Positions 1 through 7,668 of a stretch of DNA of 64,000 nt are shown in pieces. Numbering within the stretch: the stretch's first letter is position 1; each line of letters starts with the position of its first letter. Below the pieces are notes generated by a model. The model searched no databases, was not told where the DNA came from, and saw nothing but the letters and a program-made list of their open reading frames with translations. A program made the translations under genes and the position numbers. The stretch is from Aurantiacibacter aquimixticola. GTDB taxonomy: Bacteria > Pseudomonadota > Alphaproteobacteria > Sphingomonadales > Sphingomonadaceae. The stretch lies in NCBI RefSeq assembly GCF_003605475.1, contig NZ_RAHX01000001.1, positions 1,302,001-1,366,000 of the forward strand. The letters run 5' to 3'.

Positions 1-383
1 CTGCCCGGTATCTCGATTGTGTAGGCACCACCCTGCTGCGTCTGCAGCAAGCCGTCGCGAAAACCGGGCACCACGTTCTGCAATTCCATCGGAATGCCGG
101 TCGGCACCATATCGGCGATTTCGGGCGGCAGCGGAAGTGTTGGCGGCGAGCGGTCGAACTCCGTGCCGTCATCGAGCTTGCCGATATATTCGACAAAGAC
201 CACGCTCTCCGGCGTCGGGTTCGGACCCTCGCCTTCGCGGATCGTATCGACATCCACGCCCTCGGGAACGGCCGCCCAGGCGACTGCTCCGGCAATCAGA
301 ACGGCGACAATCACGCCGATCCACAGCTTGAAGAGCGACCCCTTGGCAATCGGGCGCAGCGGAACGCGAGTGACTTCGGCCAT
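1..383 (-). CDS. FKBP-type peptidyl-prolyl isomerase, C-terminus beyond window
   Basis: Reading leftward from the ATG at 381-383, the protein has a short basic N-terminus, one hydrophobic segment (about residues 18-39, an uncleaved anchor or signal) and then the start of an FKBP fold, with VFVEYIGKLDDGTEFD matching the family core and VVPGFRDGLLQTQQGG following. The reaction would be cis-trans isomerisation of X-Pro bonds, here probably at the periplasmic face of the membrane. The stop codon lies outside the window, so about 127 residues are visible. It sits downstream of rpsU on the same strand, separated by a hairpin that looks like a terminator. The family call is firm; the exact subgroup (FkpA or SlyD-like) is not. 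Confidence 0.85.
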   Translation of the reverse strand, partial: MAEVTRVPLRPIAKGSLFKLWIGVIVAVLIAGAVAWAAVPEGVDVDTIREGEGPNPTPESVVFVEYIGKLDDGTEFDRSPPTLPLPPEIADMVPTGIPMELQNVVPGFRDGLLQTQQGGAYTIEIPG

Positions 384-414
384 TGATTTTCGATCCTGCG
401 ATGGGTGTGTGCGC

Positions 415-454
415 CAAAAGCAAGGGGCGCGGAAACTGATGTTCCACGCCCCTT
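415..454 (-). terminator. Rho-independent terminator after rpsU
   Basis: An inverted repeat at 422-454 pairs AAGGGGCG with CGCCCCTT, continues through one mismatch into GGAA/TTCC, and has a 7-nt loop. On the minus strand it is followed by GCTTTTGG. It lies between the rpsU stop (488) and the FKBP start (383), so it probably ends the rpsU transcript. Confidence 0.65.
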
Positions 455-487
455 TGGCTTAGCTACGTTATCCGGGTCAAGCGGTGC

Positions 488-694
488 TTATTTGATCCCG
501 TCGCGTTCCATGCGCTTGCGCTCCATCTTGCGGGCGCGGCGCACGGCGGCGGCCTTTTCACGGGCGCGCTTCTCGCTCGGCTTTTCGTAGTGGCGACGCA
601 GCTTCATCTCGCGATACACGCCTTCACGCTGCAGCTTCTTCTTGAGCGCACGCAGGGCCTGCTCGACATTGTTATCGCGGACGATGATCTGCAT
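488..694 (-). CDS. rpsU: 30S ribosomal protein S21
   Basis: A 68-residue, strongly basic protein starting [20 protein letters not shown], typical of bS21. It is a small-subunit protein near the anti-Shine-Dalgarno region and acts in translation initiation. The frame stays open upstream to 766, but the family starts at the internal ATG (692-694), which is chosen here. Length and the Arg/Lys-rich C-terminus ([20 protein letters not shown]) are normal. It is followed by a hairpin terminator. Confidence 0.96.
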   Translation of the reverse strand: MQIIVRDNNVEQALRALKKKLQREGVYREMKLRRHYEKPSEKRAREKAAAVRRARKMERKRMERDGIK

Positions 695-910
695 AAAACC
701 TAAGCCACCTTTCAAAACCGGCCAATAGACCACGATGAGAGCCCGCGGATCAGGCGCGGGGTGCACCGTATAACTTCAAACGAAAATTGCGCCGAATCCG
801 TTCCGAGATCGGCTCGCTGGCCGTGCAGATAAGCGAATCGGCGATGAAAAGCAAGGACGCGCTCGCCTTTCGGGTTTCGCGGGGACGCGCCAGCCGCTAG
901 GGACACCGAC

Positions 911-1324
911 ATGTCCGCTACCACCCCCCAACTCTATGCCTCACTATCAGTCGCCATCGGCGGCGGCATCGGCGCTCTGGCGCGTTACCAGATGGGCCGC
1001 GCCATGACGGCCTGGATGGGCCCGCAAATGATGACCTTCTTTCCGTGGGCGACGCTTGCCGTGAACACCATCGGCAGTGTCCTCATGGGCCTGCTGGCGG
1101 GATGGCTTGTACGCAGCGCGCCCGAAAATTCGGAGCAGCTTCGCCTGCTTCTCGGCATCGGACTGCTCGGCGGCTTCACGACATTCTCCGCCTTCAGCCT
1201 CGAGCTCGCCATGCTGATCCAGCGCGGGCAAGTGCTGATCGCTGCGCTTTACATCATGCTGTCCATCGGCCTTGGCGTCACCGGCATGATTTTCGGCCTC
1301 AGCATCACTCGCCTGTTCTCATGA
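911..1324 (+). CDS. crcB: Fluoride exporter CrcB/Fluc
   Basis: A 137-residue membrane protein with four predicted hydrophobic segments. Family signatures are visible: GGGIGALARYQMGR near the N-terminus, LAVNTIGS in the second helix, and GGFTTFSAFSLE, which holds the pore-lining Thr/Phe motif of Fluc channels. Fluc proteins form dual-topology dimers that export fluoride from the cytoplasm. The stop overlaps the next start (ATGA at 1321-1324), so crcB is probably the first gene of a five-gene operon reaching 4016. No fluoride-riboswitch fold was recognised in the 216 bp upstream. Confidence 0.95.
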   Translation: MSATTPQLYASLSVAIGGGIGALARYQMGRAMTAWMGPQMMTFFPWATLAVNTIGSVLMGLLAGWLVRSAPENSEQLRLLLGIGLLGGFTTFSAFSLELAMLIQRGQVLIAALYIMLSIGLGVTGMIFGLSITRLFS

Positions 1325-2460
1325 CGAAGGGCATGGACGATCAGGTTCGGCAATTCACCGTCGCGCCAGACGACGAGGGCGTGCGGCTTGACCGCTGGTT
1401 CAAACGCAATCTGCCGCAGATCGGCTTTGCCACGGTCAGCCGCTGGGCGCGCACCGGGCAGCTGCGGGTCGACGGATCGCGTGCCAAGGTCGACGATCGG
1501 CTCGCTCCCGGCCAAGTGCTGCGCGTTCCTCCGGGCGGAGAGGACGGCGTACGCACTCAGCGCAAGCGCCGCGAATTGACCGAATCCGAGATTGCAGAGG
1601 CGGAGGGCATGCTGATCCAGCGGACCAAATCCGCGCTCGTGCTGAACAAGCCGCCGGGCCTCGCCACGCAGGGTGGCACGAAGACGAACAAGCATGTCGA
1701 CGGCCTGCTCGATGCCTTTGCTGGAGATGACGAGCAGCGCCCGCGCCTCGTGCACCGGCTGGATAAGGACACATCCGGTGTCCTCCTCGTCGCGCGCACT
1801 GCGGGCAGCGCGGCATTCTTTTCCAAGCGATTTTCCGGTCGCAGCGCGAAGAAAATCTATTGGGCGCTGGTCGTCGGCGTGCCGGAAGTCGCCGAAGGCA
1901 CGATCGACGCGCCACTTGCCAAGCAACCCGGCACGGGCGGCGAGAAGATGCATGTCGATATGGAAGGCGGCCAACCCGCAAAGACTCTCTACCGCGTGGT
2001 CGAGCGCGCGGGCCATGCCGCGGCCTGGGTCGAATTGCAGCCCTTTACGGGCCGGACCCACCAGCTGCGCGTCCATCTCGCCGCTATCGGCCATCCGATC
2101 GTCGGGGACGGCAAATATGGCGGGCAGGATGCTTTCCTCACCGGCAGCGTCAGCCGCAAGATGCATCTGCACGCGCGCCGCCTCATCATCGACGCGCCGA
2201 AGGGTGAGACGCTGGATGTCACCGCCGACTTGCCGGAGCACTTCGCGGGCACGATGGAGCATCTCGGCTTCGATCCCGGATTGAGCGATGCCGGGCCTGT
2301 CGCCACGCCGCCGCCCGAACGCAGCCGCTCCGAAAAAAAGCAGGCGGCAAAGGCGCATGCCAAGCAATATCGCAAGGCCCGCCGCGGCGAGCGCAAAGCG
2401 CGCGGTGCGTCGCAGGACAAGACGCGGGGTCCGGCCAAGCCGAAGGGTCGGCGCAAATGA
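1321..2460 (+). CDS. RluC-family 23S rRNA pseudouridine synthase
   Basis: A 379-residue protein. Residues about 15-75 form an S4-like RNA-binding domain (VRLDRWFKRNLPQIGF, then SRWARTGQLRVDG). The catalytic domain follows, with LVHRLDKDTSGVLLV carrying the conserved Asp and GRTHQLRVHLAAIGHPIVGD further on. The enzyme isomerises specific uridines to pseudouridine in large-subunit rRNA. A basic tail of about 60 residues (many KK, RK and KGRRK) extends the C-terminus beyond the roughly 320-residue E. coli enzyme and probably helps RNA binding. The start at 1321 overlaps the crcB stop; an alternative ATG is at 1333. RluC is likelier than RluD because a second, RluD-like paralogue lies at 48095-49057. 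Confidence 0.9.
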   Translation: MTKGMDDQVRQFTVAPDDEGVRLDRWFKRNLPQIGFATVSRWARTGQLRVDGSRAKVDDRLAPGQVLRVPPGGEDGVRTQRKRRELTESEIAEAEGMLIQRTKSALVLNKPPGLATQGGTKTNKHVDGLLDAFAGDDEQRPRLVHRLDKDTSGVLLVARTAGSAAFFSKRFSGRSAKKIYWALVVGVPEVAEGTIDAPLAKQPGTGGEKMHVDMEGGQPAKTLYRVVERAGHAAAWVELQPFTGRTHQLRVHLAAIGHPIVGDGKYGGQDAFLTGSVSRKMHLHARRLIIDAPKGETLDVTADLPEHFAGTMEHLGFDPGLSDAGPVATPPPERSRSEKKQAAKAHAKQYRKARRGERKARGASQDKTRGPAKPKGRRK

Positions 2461-3116
2461 CCATTCGTCTCGCCGTCTTCGATTGCGACGGCACGCTGAG
2501 CGACGGGCAGTCGGGCGTGTGCGAGGCGATGGAAACAGCGTTCGCGGACGCCGGCCTGCCTTCACCCGACCGCAAACATGTGCGCCGCATTGTCGGGCTA
2601 AGCCTGCCGCAGGCGATCCGCCACCTTGCGCCCGGCGCCGACGCCGATCAGCAAATGGCCGCCGTCGATGCTTACAAATCGGCTTTCCGGCGGTCGCGCG
2701 AAGAAGGGCGCCTGCACGAGCCGCTATTCGATGGAATGGCCGACCTCCTGCATCGTCTGCAGGCTGCGGGATGGCTGCTAGGCGTTGCGACAGGCAAATC
2801 GGATCGCGGGCTGGCAGCGACGCTTGCGGCCAATGGCCTGACCGATATGTTCGTCACAACCCACACGGCCGACCGCCATCCCTCGAAGCCGCACCCTGCA
2901 ATGCTCGAAGCGGCGATGGCCGATACGGGCAGCGATGCCGCGAACACGGTGATGATCGGCGACACGGTCTACGACATGCAGATGGCGAGCGCGGCGGGCA
3001 CACGGGCCGTCGGCGTCGATTGGGGCTATCACGAACGCGGCGAGCTGATCGAAGCGGGCGCAAGCGGCGTCGCCGAGGATGCGGCGCAGCTGGAAGCAAT
3101 GCTCGATGGCGGCTGA
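2457..3116 (+). CDS. HAD-superfamily hydrolase, phosphoglycolate phosphatase-like
   Basis: A 219-residue HAD hydrolase. Motif I is VFDCDGTLSDG near residue 10 (nucleophile Asp and general acid Asp), motif II is the GVATGKSDRG region, motif III is the Lys of HPSKPHPAM, and motif IV is MIGDTVYDMQMASAAG. The helical cap between motifs I and II fits subclass C1 (Gph/PGMB type). The substrate is a small phosphomonoester, but sequence does not fix which. It is translationally coupled to the pseudouridine synthase (ATGA at 2457-2460) and overlaps the next small gene by 11 bp. Confidence 0.85.
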   Translation: MTIRLAVFDCDGTLSDGQSGVCEAMETAFADAGLPSPDRKHVRRIVGLSLPQAIRHLAPGADADQQMAAVDAYKSAFRRSREEGRLHEPLFDGMADLLHRLQAAGWLLGVATGKSDRGLAATLAANGLTDMFVTTHTADRHPSKPHPAMLEAAMADTGSDAANTVMIGDTVYDMQMASAAGTRAVGVDWGYHERGELIEAGASGVAEDAAQLEAMLDGG

Positions 3117-3321
3117 CGAGAACAAGGCGCGCGGACGCTATTTCGCAATGGCGCTGGTGCGCCTGGCGGGTGCGTTTCTGCTGGCGATCGGAGTACTCGG
3201 CATCATGGGCGAAACAACCTGGCCGAACTGGGCGGTCTGGCTCGCATTGGTGGCAGGTCTGATCTGCATCGCCGTGATCCCGCAGCGCATGGCGCGCCGC
3301 TGGCGGACCCCGCCCGAATGA
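3106..3321 (+). CDS. Small two-helix membrane protein, function unknown
   Basis: A 71-residue protein starting MAADENKARGRYFAMALVRL, with two hydrophobic segments (about residues 15-32 and 38-56) joined by GETTWPNW and a basic end (PQRMARRWRTPPE). The start at 3106 overlaps the HAD gene by 11 bp and the stop overlaps the ATP12 start (ATGA at 3318-3321). An upstream in-frame start (3079) would overlap much further and is not favoured. No known family was recognised. Tight coupling in the operon supports it as a real gene. Confidence 0.7.
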   Translation: MAADENKARGRYFAMALVRLAGAFLLAIGVLGIMGETTWPNWAVWLALVAGLICIAVIPQRMARRWRTPPE

Positions 3322-4016
3322 AGCGCTTTTACAAGGACGTCTCGGTCGATGGTGCGGATGGCGGCTGGCAAGTGGCGCTGGATGGGCGCGGCCTGCGCAC
3401 ACAGGCCGGTGGCGCGCCGCAGCTGGTGCCAACGCGCGAGGCCGCCGAATTGCTGGCGCAGGAATGGCGCACGCAGGGCGAAGAGATCGATCCGAGAAGC
3501 TTCGTCTTTCGCGATCTCGCCGATCTCGCCATCGACGTCGTGCGCGCGGACCGTGACGCCGCGATTGTCAAGTTGCTGAGCTTCGCCGAAACCGACACGC
3601 TCTGCTACCGTGCCGATCCCGGCGAACCGCTTTACCAGCGCCAGCAGGAAATGTGGGAACCGCTCGTCGCGGCTTGTGAGGCGCGGTACGGCATCAAGCT
3701 CGAGCGAGTCAGCGGCATCATGCATCGCCGGCCGTCTGCAGAAACGCTCGCCGCGCTGCGCGCTCGCCTCGAGAGCGAGGACGATTTCATTCTCGCCGCG
3801 CTGATAACCCTCGCCTCGATTGCCGCATCGCTGGTGGTGCCGCTTGCCGTGCTGGACGAAGGAGCCGATCCCGCCGCGCTATTTGCCGCAGCCAATGCCG
3901 AGGAGGACTGGCAGGCCGAGCTTTGGGGATGGGATCATGAGGCCGAAACCGTGCGCGGTCTCCGGCTGGAAGCGTTCGAAAGCGCGGCGGCGTTTGCTGC
4001 GGCGGTGCGGCGCTAG
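3318..4016 (+). CDS. ATP12 family F1-ATPase assembly chaperone
   Basis: A 232-residue protein with the ATP12 layout: MKRFYKDVSV start, WQVALDGRGLRTQAG, LVPTREAAELLAQEW, LADLAIDVV, TDTLCYRADPGEPLYQRQQE and WEPLVAACEARYG. Mitochondrial Atp12 binds the free alpha subunit of F1 before hexamer assembly, and alphaproteobacterial homologues are assumed to do the same. The C-terminal helical region includes AEEDWQAELWGWDHEAE, a usual family feature. It is the last gene of the crcB operon, and the following genes converge on it from the other strand. Confidence 0.9.
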   Translation: MKRFYKDVSVDGADGGWQVALDGRGLRTQAGGAPQLVPTREAAELLAQEWRTQGEEIDPRSFVFRDLADLAIDVVRADRDAAIVKLLSFAETDTLCYRADPGEPLYQRQQEMWEPLVAACEARYGIKLERVSGIMHRRPSAETLAALRARLESEDDFILAALITLASIAASLVVPLAVLDEGADPAALFAAANAEEDWQAELWGWDHEAETVRGLRLEAFESAAAFAAAVRR

Positions 4017-4046
4017 ATAAGCTCGCAGCCGATCTGCGGGGCCGGC

Positions 4047-4646
4047 CTAGCCGACCCACTCCGCAACCTGATCGGCCACGCGGTTTGCCGCTTCATTGAG
4101 CGCCGCACCCACGGCCACGGCTTCCGGCGCGACGCCGGGCACGCGCTCTTCGAAACGGCGAGTCAGGATGCGACCGGCAGGCAATTCGAGCACGGCGTCG
4201 TAACGCACCACGGCGCTGCCTGTCACGGCATCGTAATCCATTGCGATAAGCTCGCCCGAAAGCTGCGTTTGCGCGACATATTCCATCTCGCCGCCCGCCA
4301 CGACCAGCCGGTTGCCCTTGGCGCGGATCGTCTCGGACAGCAGGCCTTGGAAAAGGTCGGCGGGCTTTTCGACCCAATATGCGTCTTCCAGATAGGCGAG
4401 CGTGCTGTCGCTCGTCGTGACGGGCACGCGGTTGACGTTGAGGCGCTGGGCGACGCTCGGCACCTGCACGGCGAGCGCGGCGCTCGCCTCACCCTCCGAC
4501 GCCGCACCGTCCGCGATCGTGGCGGATGGCGTCAGGATCAGCAGCCGCTCCGGCGTATCCGGGCCGAGGCTGATGCAGCCCGTCAGGGCGAACGCGCCGA
4601 GCGCGGTGATGGCGGGTTTGGCGAAACGCATGGCGATGGCCCTCAT
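4047..4646 (-). CDS. ABC-type transport auxiliary lipoprotein (PqiC/Mla-associated)
   Basis: A 199-residue protein whose signal sequence ends in a lipobox (ALTGC, Cys about residue 23), predicting an outer- or inner-membrane lipoprotein. The rest fits the ABC_trans_aux family: PERLLILTP, VPSVAQRLNVNRVPV, LAYLEDAYWVEKPADLFQGLL, and a C-terminal half resembling ELPAGRILTRRFEE. These lipoproteins work with MCE/Mla lipid transporters in the periplasm. The start overlaps the stop of the MlaD-like gene (ATGA at 4643-4646), making it the last gene of the mlaEFD operon. A start at the internal ATG five codons on is possible. Confidence 0.85.
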   Translation of the reverse strand: MRAIAMRFAKPAITALGAFALTGCISLGPDTPERLLILTPSATIADGAASEGEASAALAVQVPSVAQRLNVNRVPVTTSDSTLAYLEDAYWVEKPADLFQGLLSETIRAKGNRLVVAGGEMEYVAQTQLSGELIAMDYDAVTGSAVVRYDAVLELPAGRILTRRFEERVPGVAPEAVAVGAALNEAANRVADQVAEWVG

Positions 4647-5590
4647 GGCTCGTAATCCGGAAGAGACTGGCCGCCCAGCAGCGATCCCGCGCCTTGCGTT
4701 TCAAGGCGCTCGGTCACGTTGCGCAGGTTCTGGCTCGTCTGGCGAAGATCGCGCAACGTGGCGGTGGCGGCAGGCAGGGTATCTTGCGAGAGCTGGCGGG
4801 TCAGCGGCTCGACATTGGCCATCGCCTCTTCCAGCGCGGCAGCCGCATCGCGGGCGGAAGCGAGAGTGAGGCTGAGATCGTTGGTCAGCCGCGCGCCATC
4901 TTCCTGCACCAGCCCGTCCACCGACGTCAGCGTGCTTTCGAATGCCGCCAGCGTCTCGGTCGATTGCGCGAGCGTGCCCTGCAATTCCTGCAGCGTCCGC
5001 TCGATTTCGGGCGACTGGCGCGCCAGTTCCCCGCTGATCGCGTCGGTATTCTGGAGAATGCCGGAAATGGAGCTCTGATTGTCGTCGTCGAGCACGCGCG
5101 TCAGGCGGTCGGTCAGCGTCGCCAGCCGTTCCAGCAGCAGCGGCGCGCTGGCGAGGATTTCGCCGATCGCGCCCGGCGCAGGCGGGATGACCGGGACGCC
5201 TTCGGGGCAATCGGTCGTATCGCAGGAGATTTCGGGCAGGTTGGACTGCCCGCCGCTGAGTGAGACATTCGAAACGCCGGTAAAGCTTGCCGAAACGCTG
5301 GCCTCCGTGCCGACATGGATGGGCGTTTCCTTGTCCAGCCGGATGCGGACCTTCACGAATTCGGGATCGCGATCCCAGATGGAAATGTCCGCCACCTGGC
5401 CCACCGGCACGCCGTTATAGGTGACGACGGAACCTTCGGCGACGCCGCCGACGGATTGTTCGAAGAAGATATCGTATTCCTGGCGATCGCGGTCGCCCAG
5501 GCGCGCCAGCCACACGAAGAAAATGGCGGCGGCGACAAGCAGCAGGAGGGTGACGGCCCCCACCCAGACGTGATTTGCCCGTGTTTCCAT
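4643..5590 (-). CDS. mlaD: MCE-domain substrate-binding protein, MlaD-like
   Basis: A 315-residue protein with one N-terminal membrane helix (about residues 8-27, AVTLLLLVAAAIFFVWLA), then the MCE domain (about 38-116) with GSVVTYNGVPVGQV and SVSASFTGVSNVSL. A long alpha-helical region of about 190 residues, rich in Leu/Thr/Gln and including LLERLATLTDRLTRVLDD, makes up the rest. MlaD proteins form hexameric rings that carry phospholipids across the periplasm. A 10-bp gap separates it from the upstream ATPase gene. Confidence 0.92.
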   Translation of the reverse strand: METRANHVWVGAVTLLLLVAAAIFFVWLARLGDRDRQEYDIFFEQSVGGVAEGSVVTYNGVPVGQVADISIWDRDPEFVKVRIRLDKETPIHVGTEASVSASFTGVSNVSLSGGQSNLPEISCDTTDCPEGVPVIPPAPGAIGEILASAPLLLERLATLTDRLTRVLDDDNQSSISGILQNTDAISGELARQSPEIERTLQELQGTLAQSTETLAAFESTLTSVDGLVQEDGARLTNDLSLTLASARDAAAALEEAMANVEPLTRQLSQDTLPAATATLRDLRQTSQNLRNVTERLETQGAGSLLGGQSLPDYEP

Positions 5591-5600
5591 TCGCTTCGTC

Positions 5601-6476
5601 CTATGCCCCGCCCGCTTGCGGCTTGTCCAATGCTTTCCCGCGCTCGTGCGAGTCCGCCGCAGCCCGGCTGCGCGGCCCGTTGAAATATTCCTGGATCCAC
5701 GGGTGATCGGTTTCGAGCAGTTCGGGGATCGTGCCCACGGCGATCACCTGCTTGTCCGCCAGCACCGCCACCCGGTCGCAAATGGCGTAGAGCGTGTCGA
5801 GATCGTGGGTGATGAGAAAAACCGTGAGGCCGAGCGTATCGGCCAGCTCGCGCGTCAGCTCGTCGAACTTGGCCGCGCCGATGGGATCGAGGCCCGCGGT
5901 CGGCTCGTCGAGGAAAAGCAGCTCCGGATCGAGAGCGAGCGCGCGGGCGAGGCCGGCGCGCTTCTTCATGCCGCCCGAAAGCTCGCTCGGGAACTTGGCC
6001 GCGGCATTTTCCGGCAGGCCCGTCAGCACGACCTTGTAAGCCGCGATTTCGTTGAGCAGCTGCTGTTTCAGCTCCGGATAGAATTGCTTGAGCGGCACCT
6101 GCACGTTCTCGGCGACCGTCAGCGTGGAAAACAGCGCGCCGCCCTGGAAAAGCACGCCCCAGCGATCGCGCACGCCGATCACTTCGTCGGGTTCGGCATC
6201 GGTGATGTCCTTGCCGAACACCTCGATGTTTCCCTCGTCGGGAACCTGCAGCCCGATGATAGAGCGCATCAACACCGACTTGCCCGTGCCCGATCCGCCG
6301 ACCACGCCGAGGATTTCGCCGCGCTTCACATCGAGGTTCAGATCCTCATGCACCGCGAAATCGCCGAAGCGATTGATCAGCCCGCGAATGCGGATCGGAT
6401 ATTCGCCATCGAACTGCTCGGGCACGTGGTGCGCGGCAGCCTCGATATCCTCGTCGTGATAGCTTTCGTCGCTCAT
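5601..6476 (-). CDS. mlaF: ABC transporter ATP-binding protein, MlaF-like
   Basis: A 291-residue ATPase: Walker A GVVGGSGTGKSVLMR, signature LSGGMKKRAGLARALA, Walker B LLFLDEPTAGLDP and switch His in LITHDLDT. The motif IRIRGLINRFGDFAVHEDLNLDV opens the nucleotide-binding domain after a 25-residue acidic N-terminal stretch. It powers lipid transfer through the MlaE permease. ATG at 6474-6476 is chosen because it overlaps the MlaE stop (ATGA); the frame stays open further upstream inside mlaE. The C-terminus ends RSRAAADSHERGKALDKPQ. Confidence 0.94.
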   Translation of the reverse strand: MSDESYHDEDIEAAAHHVPEQFDGEYPIRIRGLINRFGDFAVHEDLNLDVKRGEILGVVGGSGTGKSVLMRSIIGLQVPDEGNIEVFGKDITDAEPDEVIGVRDRWGVLFQGGALFSTLTVAENVQVPLKQFYPELKQQLLNEIAAYKVVLTGLPENAAAKFPSELSGGMKKRAGLARALALDPELLFLDEPTAGLDPIGAAKFDELTRELADTLGLTVFLITHDLDTLYAICDRVAVLADKQVIAVGTIPELLETDHPWIQEYFNGPRSRAAADSHERGKALDKPQAGGA

Positions 6477-7582
6477 CCCAGGCCGATCTCGGTGAAGAAC
6501 ACCGCGAAGAACGCATCGAGGACGATGACCATGAAGATCGCCTGCACCACCGCCTGTGTCGTGCGCAGGCCGACTTCCTCGGCATTGCCCGACACCTGCA
6601 TGCCCTGGTAGCACCCGGCGAGCCCGATGATCAGGCCGAACACCGGTGCCTTTATCATGCCGACCCAGAAATCGTAGGTCGGCACCACTTCCTGCACGCG
6701 GGCGAGAAAGGTGAGGAACGGTATGCCCAGCATCACGTCGCCGATCACCGCGCCGCCGATAATGGCGACGACGCTGGCGTAGAAGCCGAGCAGCGGCATC
6801 ATCAGGATCGAGGCGAGGATGCGCGGGATTACCAGCGCTTCCATCGGGGAAACGCCGATCGTGCGCATCGCATCGATTTCCTCGGTCAGCTTCATCGTGC
6901 CGATCTGCGCGGCAAAGGCGGAGCCGGAACGACCCGCCACCATGATCGCCGTCATCAGCACGCCGAGCTCTCGCAAGGTGATACGGCCGACGAGGTTCAC
7001 TGTCAGCGTCTCCGCGCCGAATTGCTGCAATTGCACCGCGCCCTGCTGGGCGATGACGATGCCGATCAGGAAGCTCATCAGCCCGATGATCGGCAGGGCA
7101 TTGACGCCCACCAGCTCCATTTGCCGGGTCAGCGCGCGCAGGCGAAAGCGGCGCGGGTGGCGGATGAGCGATCCGGCGGCGAACAGGATTGCGCCGAGAA
7201 AGCCGATATAGTGCATCGTGCCGCTCATGAAGGCGACGACTTTCGCGCCGACATGCTCGGTTACCCGGCCGAACACATAAGGGCGCGGCGGAGAGACCTC
7301 CGCGTCGCTGGCGCTTTCCTCCACCGCTTCGAGCAGCACTTCGGCCGACTCACTCGCCCCGGTGATCTCGGCGCCCTTTTCCTCGGCGAAGCGGTGGACG
7401 ATCCACGCGCCGACCGTGTCGATCCGCTCGACTTCGGAGATGTCGACATATTGCACGGAGTCGGAAAGCTGGCGCAGCTGCGGATCGATCTGCCCGATGC
7501 TGGAAACGACCAGCGGGCCGGTGATGCTGACGGTGACCCGCCCGCCGCGCTCGTCCACGCTGTATTCGGCCCATTCCCTCAT
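6473..7582 (-). CDS. mlaE: MlaE-type permease with N-terminal STAS domain
   Basis: A 369-residue protein from ATG 7582. Residues about 1-105 form a STAS-like domain ([34 protein letters not shown]). The MlaE permease domain follows with about five membrane segments and signatures [40 protein letters not shown] and [14 protein letters not shown]. In E. coli the STAS component is the separate protein MlaB; here it is fused to the permease, as in many alphaproteobacteria. It is the first gene of the mlaE-F-D-lipoprotein operon and diverges from valS. A longer reading from 7642 is possible but less likely. Confidence 0.92.
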   Translation of the reverse strand: MREWAEYSVDERGGRVTVSITGPLVVSSIGQIDPQLRQLSDSVQYVDISEVERIDTVGAWIVHRFAEEKGAEITGASESAEVLLEAVEESASDAEVSPPRPYVFGRVTEHVGAKVVAFMSGTMHYIGFLGAILFAAGSLIRHPRRFRLRALTRQMELVGVNALPIIGLMSFLIGIVIAQQGAVQLQQFGAETLTVNLVGRITLRELGVLMTAIMVAGRSGSAFAAQIGTMKLTEEIDAMRTIGVSPMEALVIPRILASILMMPLLGFYASVVAIIGGAVIGDVMLGIPFLTFLARVQEVVPTYDFWVGMIKAPVFGLIIGLAGCYQGMQVSGNAEEVGLRTTQAVVQAIFMVIVLDAFFAVFFTEIGLG

Positions 7583-7668
7583 TGCCGCGCAGCTATGCGG
7601 GCAAAGCGCCGCGCCCGCAACACTTTCGCGTGTTGAACTCACCGATGGGCGGTGGCAGGGCGAGCGGC

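Noticed and set aside
695..910. Possible fluoride riboswitch upstream of crcB
   Set aside because: I looked for the crcB-motif pseudoknot pattern in the 216-bp gap and did not recognise it.
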